Below, piece after piece: positions 20,107 to 29,024 of a DNA stretch of 64,000 nucleotides; the first letter of the stretch is position 1, and the number at the start of each line of letters is the position of its first letter. This DNA is from Moesziomyces globuligerus. Lineage: Eukaryota > Basidiomycota > Ustilaginomycetes > Ustilaginales > Ustilaginaceae. The DNA is taken from the NCBI GenBank assembly GCA_030849465.1, contig JARVLF010000019.1, forward strand, positions 558,001 to 622,000, given 5' to 3'. A program made the translations under genes and the position numbers. A model generated the notes under the pieces. The model was given only the letters and a program-made list of their open reading frames with translations. It searched no databases and had not been told where the DNA came from.

Positions 20107-21215
20107 TCGCGGTCCCTGTCGCCCATGGGGCACCATTCAAAGTCGACGACGCCCTCGATCTTGATCGACTTTTTGTCGAGGAGGCCCATGGAGGGGGTCT
20201 CGTAGACGCTGATGGCCTGTCCGGGGTTGAGGCGGGCGCAGTACCTGTCGTCCGGGCTCCACTTGAGGAAGGGCCAGGAGAAGCCCTTGAGCTGACCGGG
20301 CTGACCGTTGTCGTCCTGGGGCACGGGGAAGGAGCGGAGGAGGTGGCCGGTGCGGACCTCCCAGACGGCGATGCGGTTGCCCTCGTCCTCGGGACCGAAG
20401 AACTGGGGACCGATGGGCGCGTTGTCGGGGACCTGGATGGGTTCGTGGGACCAGGTGACCATGAACTTTTCGCCGGGGGAAAAGTCGACGAGGCGTGCGC
20501 CCGGGTGCGGGAAGCGCATGAAGCGTTCGCACGAGGGGCCGCCCCAGATCTGGATGCCCTGCCTGTGGAAGGTGGTGAGGAAGGTGCCGAGGGGCGACCA
20601 CTGGACGTAGCTCTCTGTCCAGCGCGGGCGGCTGTGCTCTACCTGCGGGTCGGAAGAGCGGTTGTGCCAGGCGATCTCGACGTCGTCGCCGCGGCAGATG
20701 ACGAGCTGGTCGCGGCCGGCGGGGTCTGCGAGCCAGGAGCGGAGGTGCTCGCGCGGCTTGAAGTCCTCGTCGACGGGCTCGACGTAGGTGTCGGAGAGGT
20801 TGGCGAACTTTTCCACGTCGGTGAAGCGGTGGACGGAGAAGCGGTGCTTCTTGTCGAAGGCGTAGCCGTCCATGAGTCGGATGGCCTGGGCGGCGTCCTC
20901 TGCGGAGGCCATCTCGACAAAGAGGTAGCCCTTGGAGTCGCCGTTGTCTGCGTAGGGGATGTGCATGCCGTCTACGGCGATGTCGATGCCGGCGTGCGAC
21001 TTGAAGCGCTTCTGGATGGTCTCGAAGAGCTTCTGCTGGCGGGATTCGGTGATGACGGGGACGCCCTCGATGACGATGACATCGTCGAGGCCCTCGTCGA
21101 ACTTGACCGAGTACTTTTGCTCAATGTCGGAAAAGTCGATGTCGGCGTCGTCGATGTGATCGAGGTCGAGGTCGAGCTGGTCGACGCCGTTTGTGATGTC
21201 GTGTACGCTGGGCAT
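18942..21215 (-). CDS. PRT1: Eukaryotic translation initiation factor 3 subunit B (eIF3b/Prt1)
   Basis: Single exon, 757 residues from ATG 21215 (MPSVHDITNGVD). An in-frame ATG 30 nt upstream is weaker. eIF3b is the scaffold of eIF3, which binds the 40S subunit during initiation. An N-terminal RRM is visible around residues 45-130 (VIVIEGVPVITESRQQKLFE, then GYLFVEMASAEDAAQAIRLM). The beta-propeller follows (RPRWTESYVQWSPLGTFLTT, FKGFSWPFLKWSPDDRYCAR, LHWHPQGDYLCVKVDRHTK, RHMVAATLGSSQKFDLEWYD). The C-terminal helical part (KVRKNLREYSKQFEEED) ends in an acidic tail. A poly-alanine tract interrupts one propeller loop. Confidence 0.94.
20076..20106 (-). repeat. GGC/GCC trinucleotide repeat encoding poly-alanine in eIF3b
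   Basis: A run of about ten GCC codons gives a ten-alanine stretch between MGDRDRD and DAAKPTKKAR in a loop of the eIF3b propeller. Such repeats commonly vary in length. Confidence 0.85.
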
Positions 21216-21959
21216 GGTGTGCGGTTTGCGTCTGTCCAAAGACACACCTAGGGTCGCAGATGTGGGCCGGCCAGTCGTAGCAGATGCGCAGATGCGAGGA
21301 GGGGTCTATACGACCTGTTTTGGGTAGCTGGATAGCTGGATAGCTGGATAGCTGGATAGCAGGCTAGCAGTCGGAAAGGCGAGGTGCGAGACGTGGTGGT
21401 GAGGGAGTCGTCGACACGCTGCCATGCGAGCAGGTGCAGTGCAGTCACTCGGCAGTTGACCAGTTGGCCATGCCGCGCTCGGTGCTGTGCCAGGCTGCGG
21501 TGCGCTGAGTTACAGTAGCGGTGAGCGCGCGGTCGAGGATGGCTTGCTTTTTCCCTTTGAGTCCCCGTTGATTTTTTTCTTTTCTTCTTTCGCTCTTCTT
21601 CTTCCCTTGGCGGCGCTGCTGCCACGAATTGGGATTGGGATTGCGATTGGGATTCGCCAACGTGAAACTTTCATTCGCACTGATGCTTCTGCATTTCGAG
21701 GACGCGTCTGTCCATCCAACTGGAATTAACAACGCGCGGCGCCTCGAAAACGGCGATCAACTCGTGCGATAAGCGCAGCCAGGGTCTCAAGCTCAGCCCC
21801 AGTCGGCTGCAGCCGCTTCCAAAAAATTTGGAATTCGACCCTCTTCCGACGCCGTGGTGCTGCTGCTGCTGAGTTGCTGCTGCTGAGTTGGAGAAATTTG
21901 CTCGGTTGTCGACTCGATCTTTGCTCCACCATCTAGTCGACCTTGCACCTCGGCCAGCC
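21216..21959. promoter_or_regulatory. bidirectional promoter region between eIF3b and SPB1
   Basis: About 740 nt between two divergent translation/ribosome genes. It holds an 8-bp tandem repeat (21325-21360), hexamer-like GGGATT repeats at about 21627-21656, and a duplicated CTG-rich segment ending in GAGTTG at about 21860-21890. The pyrimidine-rich stretch near 21570-21610 may be part of the SPB1 promoter. No gene is supported here. Confidence 0.5.
21325..21360 (+). repeat. 8-bp tandem repeat TAGCTGGA, 4.5 copies
   Basis: Four perfect TAGCTGGA units and a partial TAGC follow each other about 110 nt upstream of the eIF3b start. They form a minisatellite-like run in the promoter or 5' UTR. 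Confidence 0.92.
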
Positions 21960-24755
21960 ATGGGTAAGAAGCAGGAGAAGAAGACGGCCAAGGGCCGTCT
22001 CGACAAGTTCTACTGGCTCGCAAAGGAACAGGGATACCGCTCCCGTGCCGCCTTCAAGCTCGTCCAGCTCAACAAGAAGTTCAACTTTCTCGAAAAGGCG
22101 AGATGCTGCATCGACCTCTGCGCCGCTCCCGGCGGCTGGCTCCAGGTCGCCTCCAAACACATGCCCGCAAACTCGCTCATAGTCGGCGTCGACCTCGTCC
22201 CCATCAAACCCATCCCCAGGACCATCACCTTTGCCGAAGACATCAACTCGTACAAGTGCAGAGACCAGCTCCGCCAGATCCTCAAGGACTGGAAGGCCGA
22301 CATTGTCATCCACGACGGCGCGCCCAACGTCGGCACCGCTTGGGTCCAGGACGCCTACGCCCAGTCCGAACTCACCCTCCAGTCCCTCCGCCTCGCCGTC
22401 GAGTTCCTCGGCCCAGGCGGAACCTTTGTCACAAAGGTCTTCCGCTCCAAGGACTACAACAACCTCCTCTGGGTCTTCAACCAGCTCTTCAAAAAGGTAG
22501 AAGCCACAAAACCCTCCTCCTCCCGTAACGTCTCGGCCGAAATCTTCGTCGTCTGCCAAGGCTACAAGAACCCCGCACGCATCGACCCCAAGTTCCTCGA
22601 TCCCCGCCACGTCTTCAAGGAGCTCGACCCCGCCGCACTCGCACAGCACGACCAAGAGGCAGGCGTGCCCCTCAGCCTCAAGGGCACCTCCGCCGGCAAC
22701 GCGCACGCAAACGTCTTTGAACCCAAAAAGATCCGCAGGAACCGCGAGGGCTACGCCGACGGAGACTATACCCTCTTCCACTCCCTCGACGCCATCGACT
22801 TCATCAAGGGCCACGACGTCATCGGCATGCTCGGCTCCTACAACCAGATCTCGTTCAAGTCCGAAGAGAGCGCCAAGCTCCTCGCCCTTCCCGACACCAC
22901 AGACGAGATGCGCGAAAACTGCACCGATCTCAAGGTGCTCGGCAAAAAGGACTTCCGCAACCTCATGAACTGGCGCAAAGAAGTCCGCCTCGCTCTCGGC
23001 CTCGACGTGCCCAAGTCCAAGCACACCGACCTCGCTCATCAGACCGAGACCGTCGAGGTCGAGGAAATGGACGAGGACGATCAGATCGACGACGAACTCG
23101 CACGCCTCAACGAGGAGGCCGCTCGCAAAGCGCGCAAGGAGAGGCGCCGCAAGAACGAACTCCGCCAGAAAAAGATCCTCAAGATGCAGCTCCAGATGAC
23201 CACCCCCATGGACATCGGCATGGACGTCATGGACGATCAGCTCGGCTCCGGCAACGGCGACATTTTCGAAATCGGCTCGGGCGAAAGGGTCTCCAAGAAG
23301 GCCCTCATGCAGCACGCAGACCTCAGCGACGACGAGAGCGAGACCATCGTCAGCTCGCACGCCACCGACGACGACGATCCCCAGCTGCGCGCCGCCCGCC
23401 TCGACGCAGAGATGGACGCCCTCTACGACGAGTTCAAGCAGAAGCAGTCCGAACGCGACGCCAAGTTCCGCGCAAAACAGGCCCGCCTCAAGGACGCAAA
23501 GAACGACTCTTGGCACGGCATCAAGGACGACCAAGACGACGACGACGCCGCCGACGACGATGACGACGCCGAGATGTCCGAGGACAGCGAGGGAGGCTAC
23601 GACCTCGTCCAGAAGAGGAAGGAGCAGGAGGAGACCTTCGACACGGACGACGAAGAGGACGAGGAGGACGAGCGTCTGGAGCGCCAAGCCCGCCAACAGT
23701 CCAACAAGCGAAAGCGCGACATCGACTCTGCCGCAGCTGCGCATCCAGACGGTGCGGATGCTTCCACTCCGGCCAAACCGGCGAAGCGTTCCCTCGTCAA
23801 CAGCCTCACCACCGATGCCGAAGTCACAGCACAGCAGAGCCGCGAAGCCTCGATCTGGTTTGACAACCCGCTCTTCAAGGACCTCGGCTTGGACACTCTG
23901 CCCGCGGCAGAGGACGCCGTCGACGACGAAGATGCGTGGCAGGAGACCGACGACGACGACGACGATGAGGCCAGCGAGATCAGCGACGACGGCCAATCGT
24001 ATGCCTCTGGCAGCGACCTGGACGACGAGGATGACTTTGAGGTCGTACCCCAAGATCAACAGGAGGGAGCCATCCCTGACGACGAGTGGGATGTGGATGG
24101 CGAGGACGAAGAAGCTGGCAAGCAGAAGCGCATCCAGGACCACGGTCTGGCCACAGCAGAGGCCGTGGCGCTCGCACAGGCGCTCGTCAACCGCCAGATC
24201 ACCAAGGAAGACCTCGTCGACCAAGGATTCTCCAAGAACAACTTTGTCGACAAGGACGGTCTGCCAACCTGGTTCCTCGACGACGAGCAGAAGCACTACA
24301 AGGCCAACATCCCCATCACCAAGGAGGCGGTGCAGGCGCTGCGCGACCGTCAACGCGCGCTCGACGCGCGTCCGATCAAGAAGGTCGCCGAGGCCAAGGC
24401 GCGCAAGAAGATGCGCACGCTGCGTCGGCTCGAAAAGGCGCAGAAGAAGGCCGAGACGATCAACGAGAACGAGGACATCACCGAAAAGGAAAAGTCGTCC
24501 ACCATCAACAAGCTGCTGGCCAAGTCGGTCAAGGGCTCGCAGAAGAAGAAGGAGGTGCAGCTCGTCGTCGCCAAGGGCGTCAACCGCGGCCTCAAGGGCA
24601 GACCCAAGGGCACAAAGGGTCGCTACAAGATGGTCGATCCGCGCATGAAGAAGGAACTTCGAGCTTTCAAGAGGAAGGCCAAGCGCGATGGCAAGAAGCT
24701 CGGCTCGTCCAACTCGACGCCGCGCGTACCCAAAGGCTACGGTCCTCGCAACTGA
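21960..24755 (+). CDS. SPB1: AdoMet-dependent rRNA methyltransferase SPB1 (FtsJ3 family)
   Basis: Single exon, 931 residues from ATG 21960 (MGKKQEKKTAKGRLDKFYWL). Spb1 2'-O-methylates 25S rRNA and is needed for 60S assembly in the nucleolus. The N-terminal RrmJ/FtsJ domain shows the AdoMet motif DLCAAPGGWLQVA and the K-D-K-E catalytic set (AAFKLVQL, IHDGAPNVG, TFVTKVFRSKD, SAEIFVVC). A helical DUF3381 region with LGKKDFRNLMNWRKEVR follows. The middle is strongly acidic (several Asp/Glu runs), and the C-terminal Spb1_C domain has AKARKKMRTLRRLEKAQKKAE and a KG-rich basic tail (GLKGRPKGTKGRYKMVDPRMK). All expected parts are present. Confidence 0.95.
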   Translation: MGKKQEKKTAKGRLDKFYWLAKEQGYRSRAAFKLVQLNKKFNFLEKARCCIDLCAAPGGWLQVASKHMPANSLIVGVDLVPIKPIPRTITFAEDINSYKCRDQLRQILKDWKADIVIHDGAPNVGTAWVQDAYAQSELTLQSLRLAVEFLGPGGTFVTKVFRSKDYNNLLWVFNQLFKKVEATKPSSSRNVSAEIFVVCQGYKNPARIDPKFLDPRHVFKELDPAALAQHDQEAGVPLSLKGTSAGNAHANVFEPKKIRRNREGYADGDYTLFHSLDAIDFIKGHDVIGMLGSYNQISFKSEESAKLLALPDTTDEMRENCTDLKVLGKKDFRNLMNWRKEVRLALGLDVPKSKHTDLAHQTETVEVEEMDEDDQIDDELARLNEEAARKARKERRRKNELRQKKILKMQLQMTTPMDIGMDVMDDQLGSGNGDIFEIGSGERVSKKALMQHADLSDDESETIVSSHATDDDDPQLRAARLDAEMDALYDEFKQKQSERDAKFRAKQARLKDAKNDSWHGIKDDQDDDDAADDDDDAEMSEDSEGGYDLVQKRKEQEETFDTDDEEDEEDERLERQARQQSNKRKRDIDSAAAAHPDGADASTPAKPAKRSLVNSLTTDAEVTAQQSREASIWFDNPLFKDLGLDTLPAAEDAVDDEDAWQETDDDDDDEASEISDDGQSYASGSDLDDEDDFEVVPQDQQEGAIPDDEWDVDGEDEEAGKQKRIQDHGLATAEAVALAQALVNRQITKEDLVDQGFSKNNFVDKDGLPTWFLDDEQKHYKANIPITKEAVQALRDRQRALDARPIKKVAEAKARKKMRTLRRLEKAQKKAETINENEDITEKEKSSTINKLLAKSVKGSQKKKEVQLVVAKGVNRGLKGRPKGTKGRYKMVDPRMKKELRAFKRKAKRDGKKLGSSNSTPRVPKGYGPRN

Positions 24756-25089
24756 GCTTCGTACACGACTCGACGGCGCTCAATCATCCAAGCCACACCA
24801 GCTCTGCGCCGTCCGATGTCTTATGTTTCCATCCACCCACGTGTCGCTCCTCAGGTTTATCACATTGCAATCTGCACAGCATCCAGCCTGCGCACGTTGT
24901 TGAGGCATTGCGACGTGTGCTTGCGTCTCATCCGGCCGCGTCTGCTGAGATGTTCGAACAGCGCTGGAGGATGGGGGGTTTGATTCATGGAATCATGGGT
25001 AGGTAGATTCGGGCTGCTGCGGAGTTGCTCGTTACATGATCGGCTTGAGCAGGCGCGGTACGATGCATGGAAAGCGGTCATGCGGAAGC
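24756..25089. other. intergenic region between convergent 3' ends
   Basis: No gene seen; it holds the 3' ends of SPB1 and the TMEM115-like gene. Confidence 0.5.
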
Positions 25090-26220
25090 CTACTTTGTCT
25101 CGCTCTCCGTAGGCAAGTCTTCCGAAGGAGCCTCAAACACGACGGTGGGGATGGATGTGGATGCCGCTCCTGCGCCGCCAGTATCCGAAGACTGGGCGGG
25201 AGAGTGTTGGAGCGTCGATGCAGTTGGTGCTGCTGAACCCGACGACTTTGTCGAATCCGAACGCTGCAGGTTGCCCGTCCTCGAGCCCGAGGCTTTGTTG
25301 GCCGAGAGCCGTTGATCGAGCGCCTTCAGAGCCATGGCACGTCTGCGCTCCGCTTCGGCCCGAGCACTGCTGTGCGGCGCAGCTTGTCCGTTGGACGAAG
25401 CCGACTCGAGATCGGCGTAGTCTCCGCCGGTCCACGGCTGGACGACGCGGATCTTGACAAAGAGGTCGAAGAGCGTCGTCGAGATGAACTGAACAGGCCT
25501 GTGAGCAAAGGGCGGGAACCAGTTGACAAAGGCAAAAGCCTCGCTACGATCCCCCTTGAATCCGGATTCGTTGATCTTGAAGAAGCGCAGGTAGGCCCAC
25601 GAGATGAGCCAGCCAAACTGAATCAGGATCCACGGCGAGGTGTAGCCGAGAAGGCACATGACGTTGCTGACGGTCACGTAGAGCATGGGCAGATCCTTGA
25701 CTCGGAGCTTGACAGCACCGCTGAGCACCTGGACTTGATGCTCGGGGATGAGCTGCGTGAAGGCGACGAGGAAGGCGGTCTGGAGAGCCTGGAGGCCGTG
25801 GAACTGGATGCCCCAGATGAGCACTTCCTTGCGGAAGACGGCAAAGAGTAGAAGCTGCAAGCCCCAAGCGATGACGTTGCTCGCCACGAGGACGACGGCG
25901 GAAAACTTGAAGAGCTCGATGGCGCCCCACTGGCGTTCGAGGTATCTCGCCGCCAGCGGCAGGGAGACGACGGAGACGAGCAACTCGAGGATGGAGGATT
26001 CGCAGAAGCTAGCGGTGAGCAAGGTCCAAGGATACCAGAAGCTGGCGCCGGGGACGATGACGAGCCAAGGGAACTGGACCGCGCTTGCGGTTCCAAATCC
26101 GAGACCGGTGCGCAGCCGCAGCAAGAAGAGGAGCAACGAGAAGGCCAACAGAGCCGCGGTCAACGCCCTCGTCCCTGGCGGAACGTTTTGGAGCAGCGTG
26201 GATAGTGAGAAGACCGCCAT
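25090..26220 (-). CDS. TMEM115/DUF1751 rhomboid-like membrane protein
   Basis: Predicted 376 residues from ATG 26220 (MAVFSLSTLLQNVPPG); the frame is open further upstream, but the family core starts here. Hydrophobic segments are visible: LTAALLAFSLLLFLLRL, FPWLVIVPGASFWYPWTLLT, LELLVSVVSLPLAARYLERQWG, VVLVASNVIAWGLQLLLF, and SPWILIQFGWLISWAYLRFF. The LTASFCESSILELL element and RYLERQWG match the DUF1751/TMEM115 group. These are rhomboid-fold proteins of the Golgi without the catalytic Ser/His pair, linked to retrograde Golgi-ER transport. The C-terminus is Ser/Ala-rich and cytosolic. Confidence 0.83.
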   Translation of the reverse strand: MAVFSLSTLLQNVPPGTRALTAALLAFSLLLFLLRLRTGLGFGTASAVQFPWLVIVPGASFWYPWTLLTASFCESSILELLVSVVSLPLAARYLERQWGAIELFKFSAVVLVASNVIAWGLQLLLFAVFRKEVLIWGIQFHGLQALQTAFLVAFTQLIPEHQVQVLSGAVKLRVKDLPMLYVTVSNVMCLLGYTSPWILIQFGWLISWAYLRFFKINESGFKGDRSEAFAFVNWFPPFAHRPVQFISTTLFDLFVKIRVVQPWTGGDYADLESASSNGQAAPHSSARAEAERRRAMALKALDQRLSANKASGSRTGNLQRSDSTKSSGSAAPTASTLQHSPAQSSDTGGAGAASTSIPTVVFEAPSEDLPTESETK

Positions 26221-26594
26221 GGTGCGGTGCCCGCTGAGCGCGTCCGAAGGGGCTGCGCTGGTCTGCTTGGCCGAAGTGGATCGATGCGGTGGTGAGAAGG
26301 AGAGCCGGCATGGCCACATCTTGACCCGAATTCGCTGAGACCAGCGCGGAGGTGCCGACGGGCGCCGAGTCGTGATCCGCGCAATCACAAGGCGCGTATC
26401 GATCCTGGAAAAGCCCGGTTTACAGTCGCGGCCTAACAAAGGGGCCACCATTTCAGATAGAAAATGCCGTTCGACCGCCAACATCCTCAACAGTGGCGGG
26501 GGCGGAAGGAGAGGCCCAGGTCTACGATTACAGGCGCGAGTCCAGCCGCCACGAAGAGTCATCTCTATGATCCTATTGCATCACCGGATCGGCT
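26221..26594. other. intergenic region
   Basis: Contains the TMEM115-like promoter and the RanGAP 3' end. No gene or repeat seen. Confidence 0.45.
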
Positions 26595-27956
26595 TTACTT
26601 TGCGTCAGTGAGGCTCGCCTTGGCCAAAGCAGAGGCGAGCTCGTCGGTCTCGTCGGCCTTTGCATCGTCCTCGTCGTCTTGCTCTTCCTCGGCGCTCTCG
26701 TCGTCTCCCTCGCTCTCTTCGCCCTCGGGATCCCTGTGCACGTCGAGTCCAGGAAGCAAGGCAGGGAAGCAAGAAGTCAGTCAGTGGGCTTCGGGCCGAC
26801 GCGGTGATGGTCGCTTCGCACTCACATCTCGTCCAATTCTAGCAGCGCGTCCTCGTGACCGTGCTTTGCGAGAGCGCTCTTGATCTTGTCGATGCATTCG
26901 TCCTCCTCGTCGGCCCAGTTGCCGTTGATGTCCAGCTTGGTGAGCAGGGGGAGGTGAAGGTCGATGGCGCTGCCAAGCTGGTCGAGCACCTTTCGGTCAA
27001 GATCGCAGTACTGGACCTGGATGGTCTCGAGCGCCGGGTTGCTTCCGTTTGCCAGCGCACCAAAGACGAGCGCACCGCCCTTTGGTTTGAGCAGGCAGTC
27101 GGATAGGTTGAGCGTCTTGAGCTTGGGCCAATTGGGAAGGCAGGCGGCGATGGCGCGCGATCCGCGAAGCGTGGCGGTGTTGTCCTGGAGATCAAGCACC
27201 TCGAGATGAGGGCACGAGGCGAGGCCCTTGCTGATGGCTTCGATGCCCTCCATGCGAATGCCGTTCTGGAACATGCGGACCTCGACAAGCCCGCCGTGAG
27301 CCGCATACGCTTTGGCCCAGACGGGTGCGGAGCCGTTTTCGAGGCGATTGCGGCCGCAGATGACGGTGCGAAGCTTGGACTGCAGACCCTTGGCCTTGAG
27401 GTTTTGCGCAGCCTCGTAGAGCGCCTCGGCAACGATGGTGCCGCCGGTGATGCCGAGACCGTTGTTGTTGAGCTTGAGCACCGAGAAGCTGTGGTTGTTC
27501 TTGAGAAAGTTGACCATGGGCTCGGCGGATCGACCGCCGAACGCGTTGTCCGAGAGGTTCAGCTCGACCAGGTTGGTGTGGTCGGTGAGCGCGTCGCAGA
27601 GGGCACGGAGGGCATCGGGAATCTCGGAGATGAGTCGTCCGGTGAAGATGTCGGCAAAGTCGGCAACCTAGATGGGGGACGCATCGGAGCGGTGTAAGCG
27701 ACGGGGTCAGCGATGGGCGCAGGAGGCGTTTTCAGTCGTGCATCCTTCACAGGTAGCTCACCTTGAGAGACCTTTTGTGCTTGAGAACCTCGGCAAGGGC
27801 CTGGCAAGCCTCTACGCCCAGGGTGTTGCCTCCGAGATGAACCTCTTCGAGCTCGGTGACCTGGTCAAGGGCGTCGAGGTGGGGCTGGATGTCGGCCTTG
27901 GAGTCGAGCTTGAGGCCCTGCCCTACGAGGGAGAACACTTTCGAGTCGGCCGACAT
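26595..27956 (-). CDS. RNA1: Ran GTPase-activating protein (RanGAP/Rna1)
   Basis: Three exons on the minus strand: 27956-27762, 27667-26826 and 26733-26595, giving 391 residues, close to the fission yeast Rna1 length. It stimulates GTP hydrolysis by Ran in the cytoplasm and so sets the direction of nuclear transport. Leucine-rich repeats are visible (ELEEVHLGGNTLGVEACQAL, LVELNLSDNAFGGR, LRTVICGRNRLENGSAP with the catalytic-Arg region, LEVLDLQDNTATLRGSRAI, LKTLNLSDCLLKPKGG). The third exon is a very acidic tail typical of Rna1, ending ALAKASLTDAK. All junctions (GTGAGC/TAG, GTGAGT/CAG) restore the frame. Confidence 0.93.
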
Positions 27957-29024
27957 GATGCGTTGATACGGAAACGAAACGAGCACGCGAGGTGGTGTGA
28001 GGACAAGATTCGGTCCCGTCGATGCCTGCCGTGCGAGGGTTGCCGTCAAGCGCGCCGCCGTTGGAAAGTAACACACACGCACATTCCGCCACGCGATCGC
28101 CCGATGGCGTGGCATTGATTCCGATTTTTTCTTTCGCCGATCAAGGACCCGTCTCGCGCGACACAGACCATAGCGGCAAACTGCTGCGGCAACGCCAGCA
28201 ACGACGATCGCCCCAGATGCAGTCGGCCCGTGGACATTGTGGGTGCCTTGCAACAGATAGCCTGCACGTGCTGGATGCACCGCAAAGGTGGTCGTTGAGC
28301 CATTGATCACGTACCCGCGCTCCGTCCATCATGGAGAAGGAGGCGCGGTCACGACGACTTTGCACACCATCTCTGTTGAGTGAGTGGGTGCGGCGCGCAA
28401 CAAAGGCTGAGGACGGACGTCCGCATTCGAGTTGCGCGCCGCCATTCTGGGATTGGGTTGGCGTGTGCGCGGCTCAGTTCTTCTTACAAGGTTGGCCAGC
28501 AATACAAAAGCCGACGTTGGATTCATACAGTCGTGCTGTGCAGTGCAGTAGAATGCTAGTTGAGGTGGCAAAGTAGACCTTGCTTTGTATTCACGATTAG
28601 CGAAAGGCGCACTGTCCTGTAAATCTATAAGCGAATCTCCAGCGCGCCTGCGCTCAAAAGCCCGTTGGGGCTTGATCGCCCTGTGCACACACGCGGCCCA
28701 ACTAAAAATTTTTCTACTGGCGCCTCGTCCTGGAGGAATTTCGCAGTGCAGTGCGGGCCAAGCACTAGACGATTCGGGCTCTCGTGCCTGGGCGCGAGCA
28801 AAAAGAATCTGCTCCGAATTGCCCTTCTGACCAGCTCTGCGCTCGAGGCCCACTGCAATTCGCCCTCCCTGGTCCTGGTCGGACCCTCCGCCGCCGTAGG
28901 CCCCGCTAGTGGATCCCCTTGCGCTCAAGACGGCCCGCTTTTCTGCCTTCTCCCACCACCATCCTAACCCCCCCCTTTCCATCTCCCTCGTTCCCAAGCG
29001 CACCGACGCTAGTGTTCAGTCAAG
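27957..29024. promoter_or_regulatory. bidirectional promoter region between RanGAP and EF-2
   Basis: About 1.07 kb with no supported gene. The last 100 nt before the EF-2 start (about 28930-28998) are very pyrimidine-rich, with a run of eight C at about 28969-28976, as is common in promoters of strongly expressed fungal genes. Long minus-strand open frames here have no protein-like content. Confidence 0.5.

Noticed and set aside
18771..21251. 826-codon plus-strand open frame opposite eIF3b
   Set aside because: Shadow of a GC-biased gene: low-complexity Leu/Val/Glu/Gly composition and no recognisable motif.
21933..24353. 806-codon minus-strand open frame opposite SPB1
   Set aside because: Shadow frame of the acidic SPB1 sequence, rich in Val/Leu runs; SPB1 itself has all catalytic motifs.
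28329..29003. Minus-strand open frame of 224 codons in the EF-2 promoter region
   Set aside because: No protein-like features, and it lies over the pyrimidine-rich EF-2 promoter.
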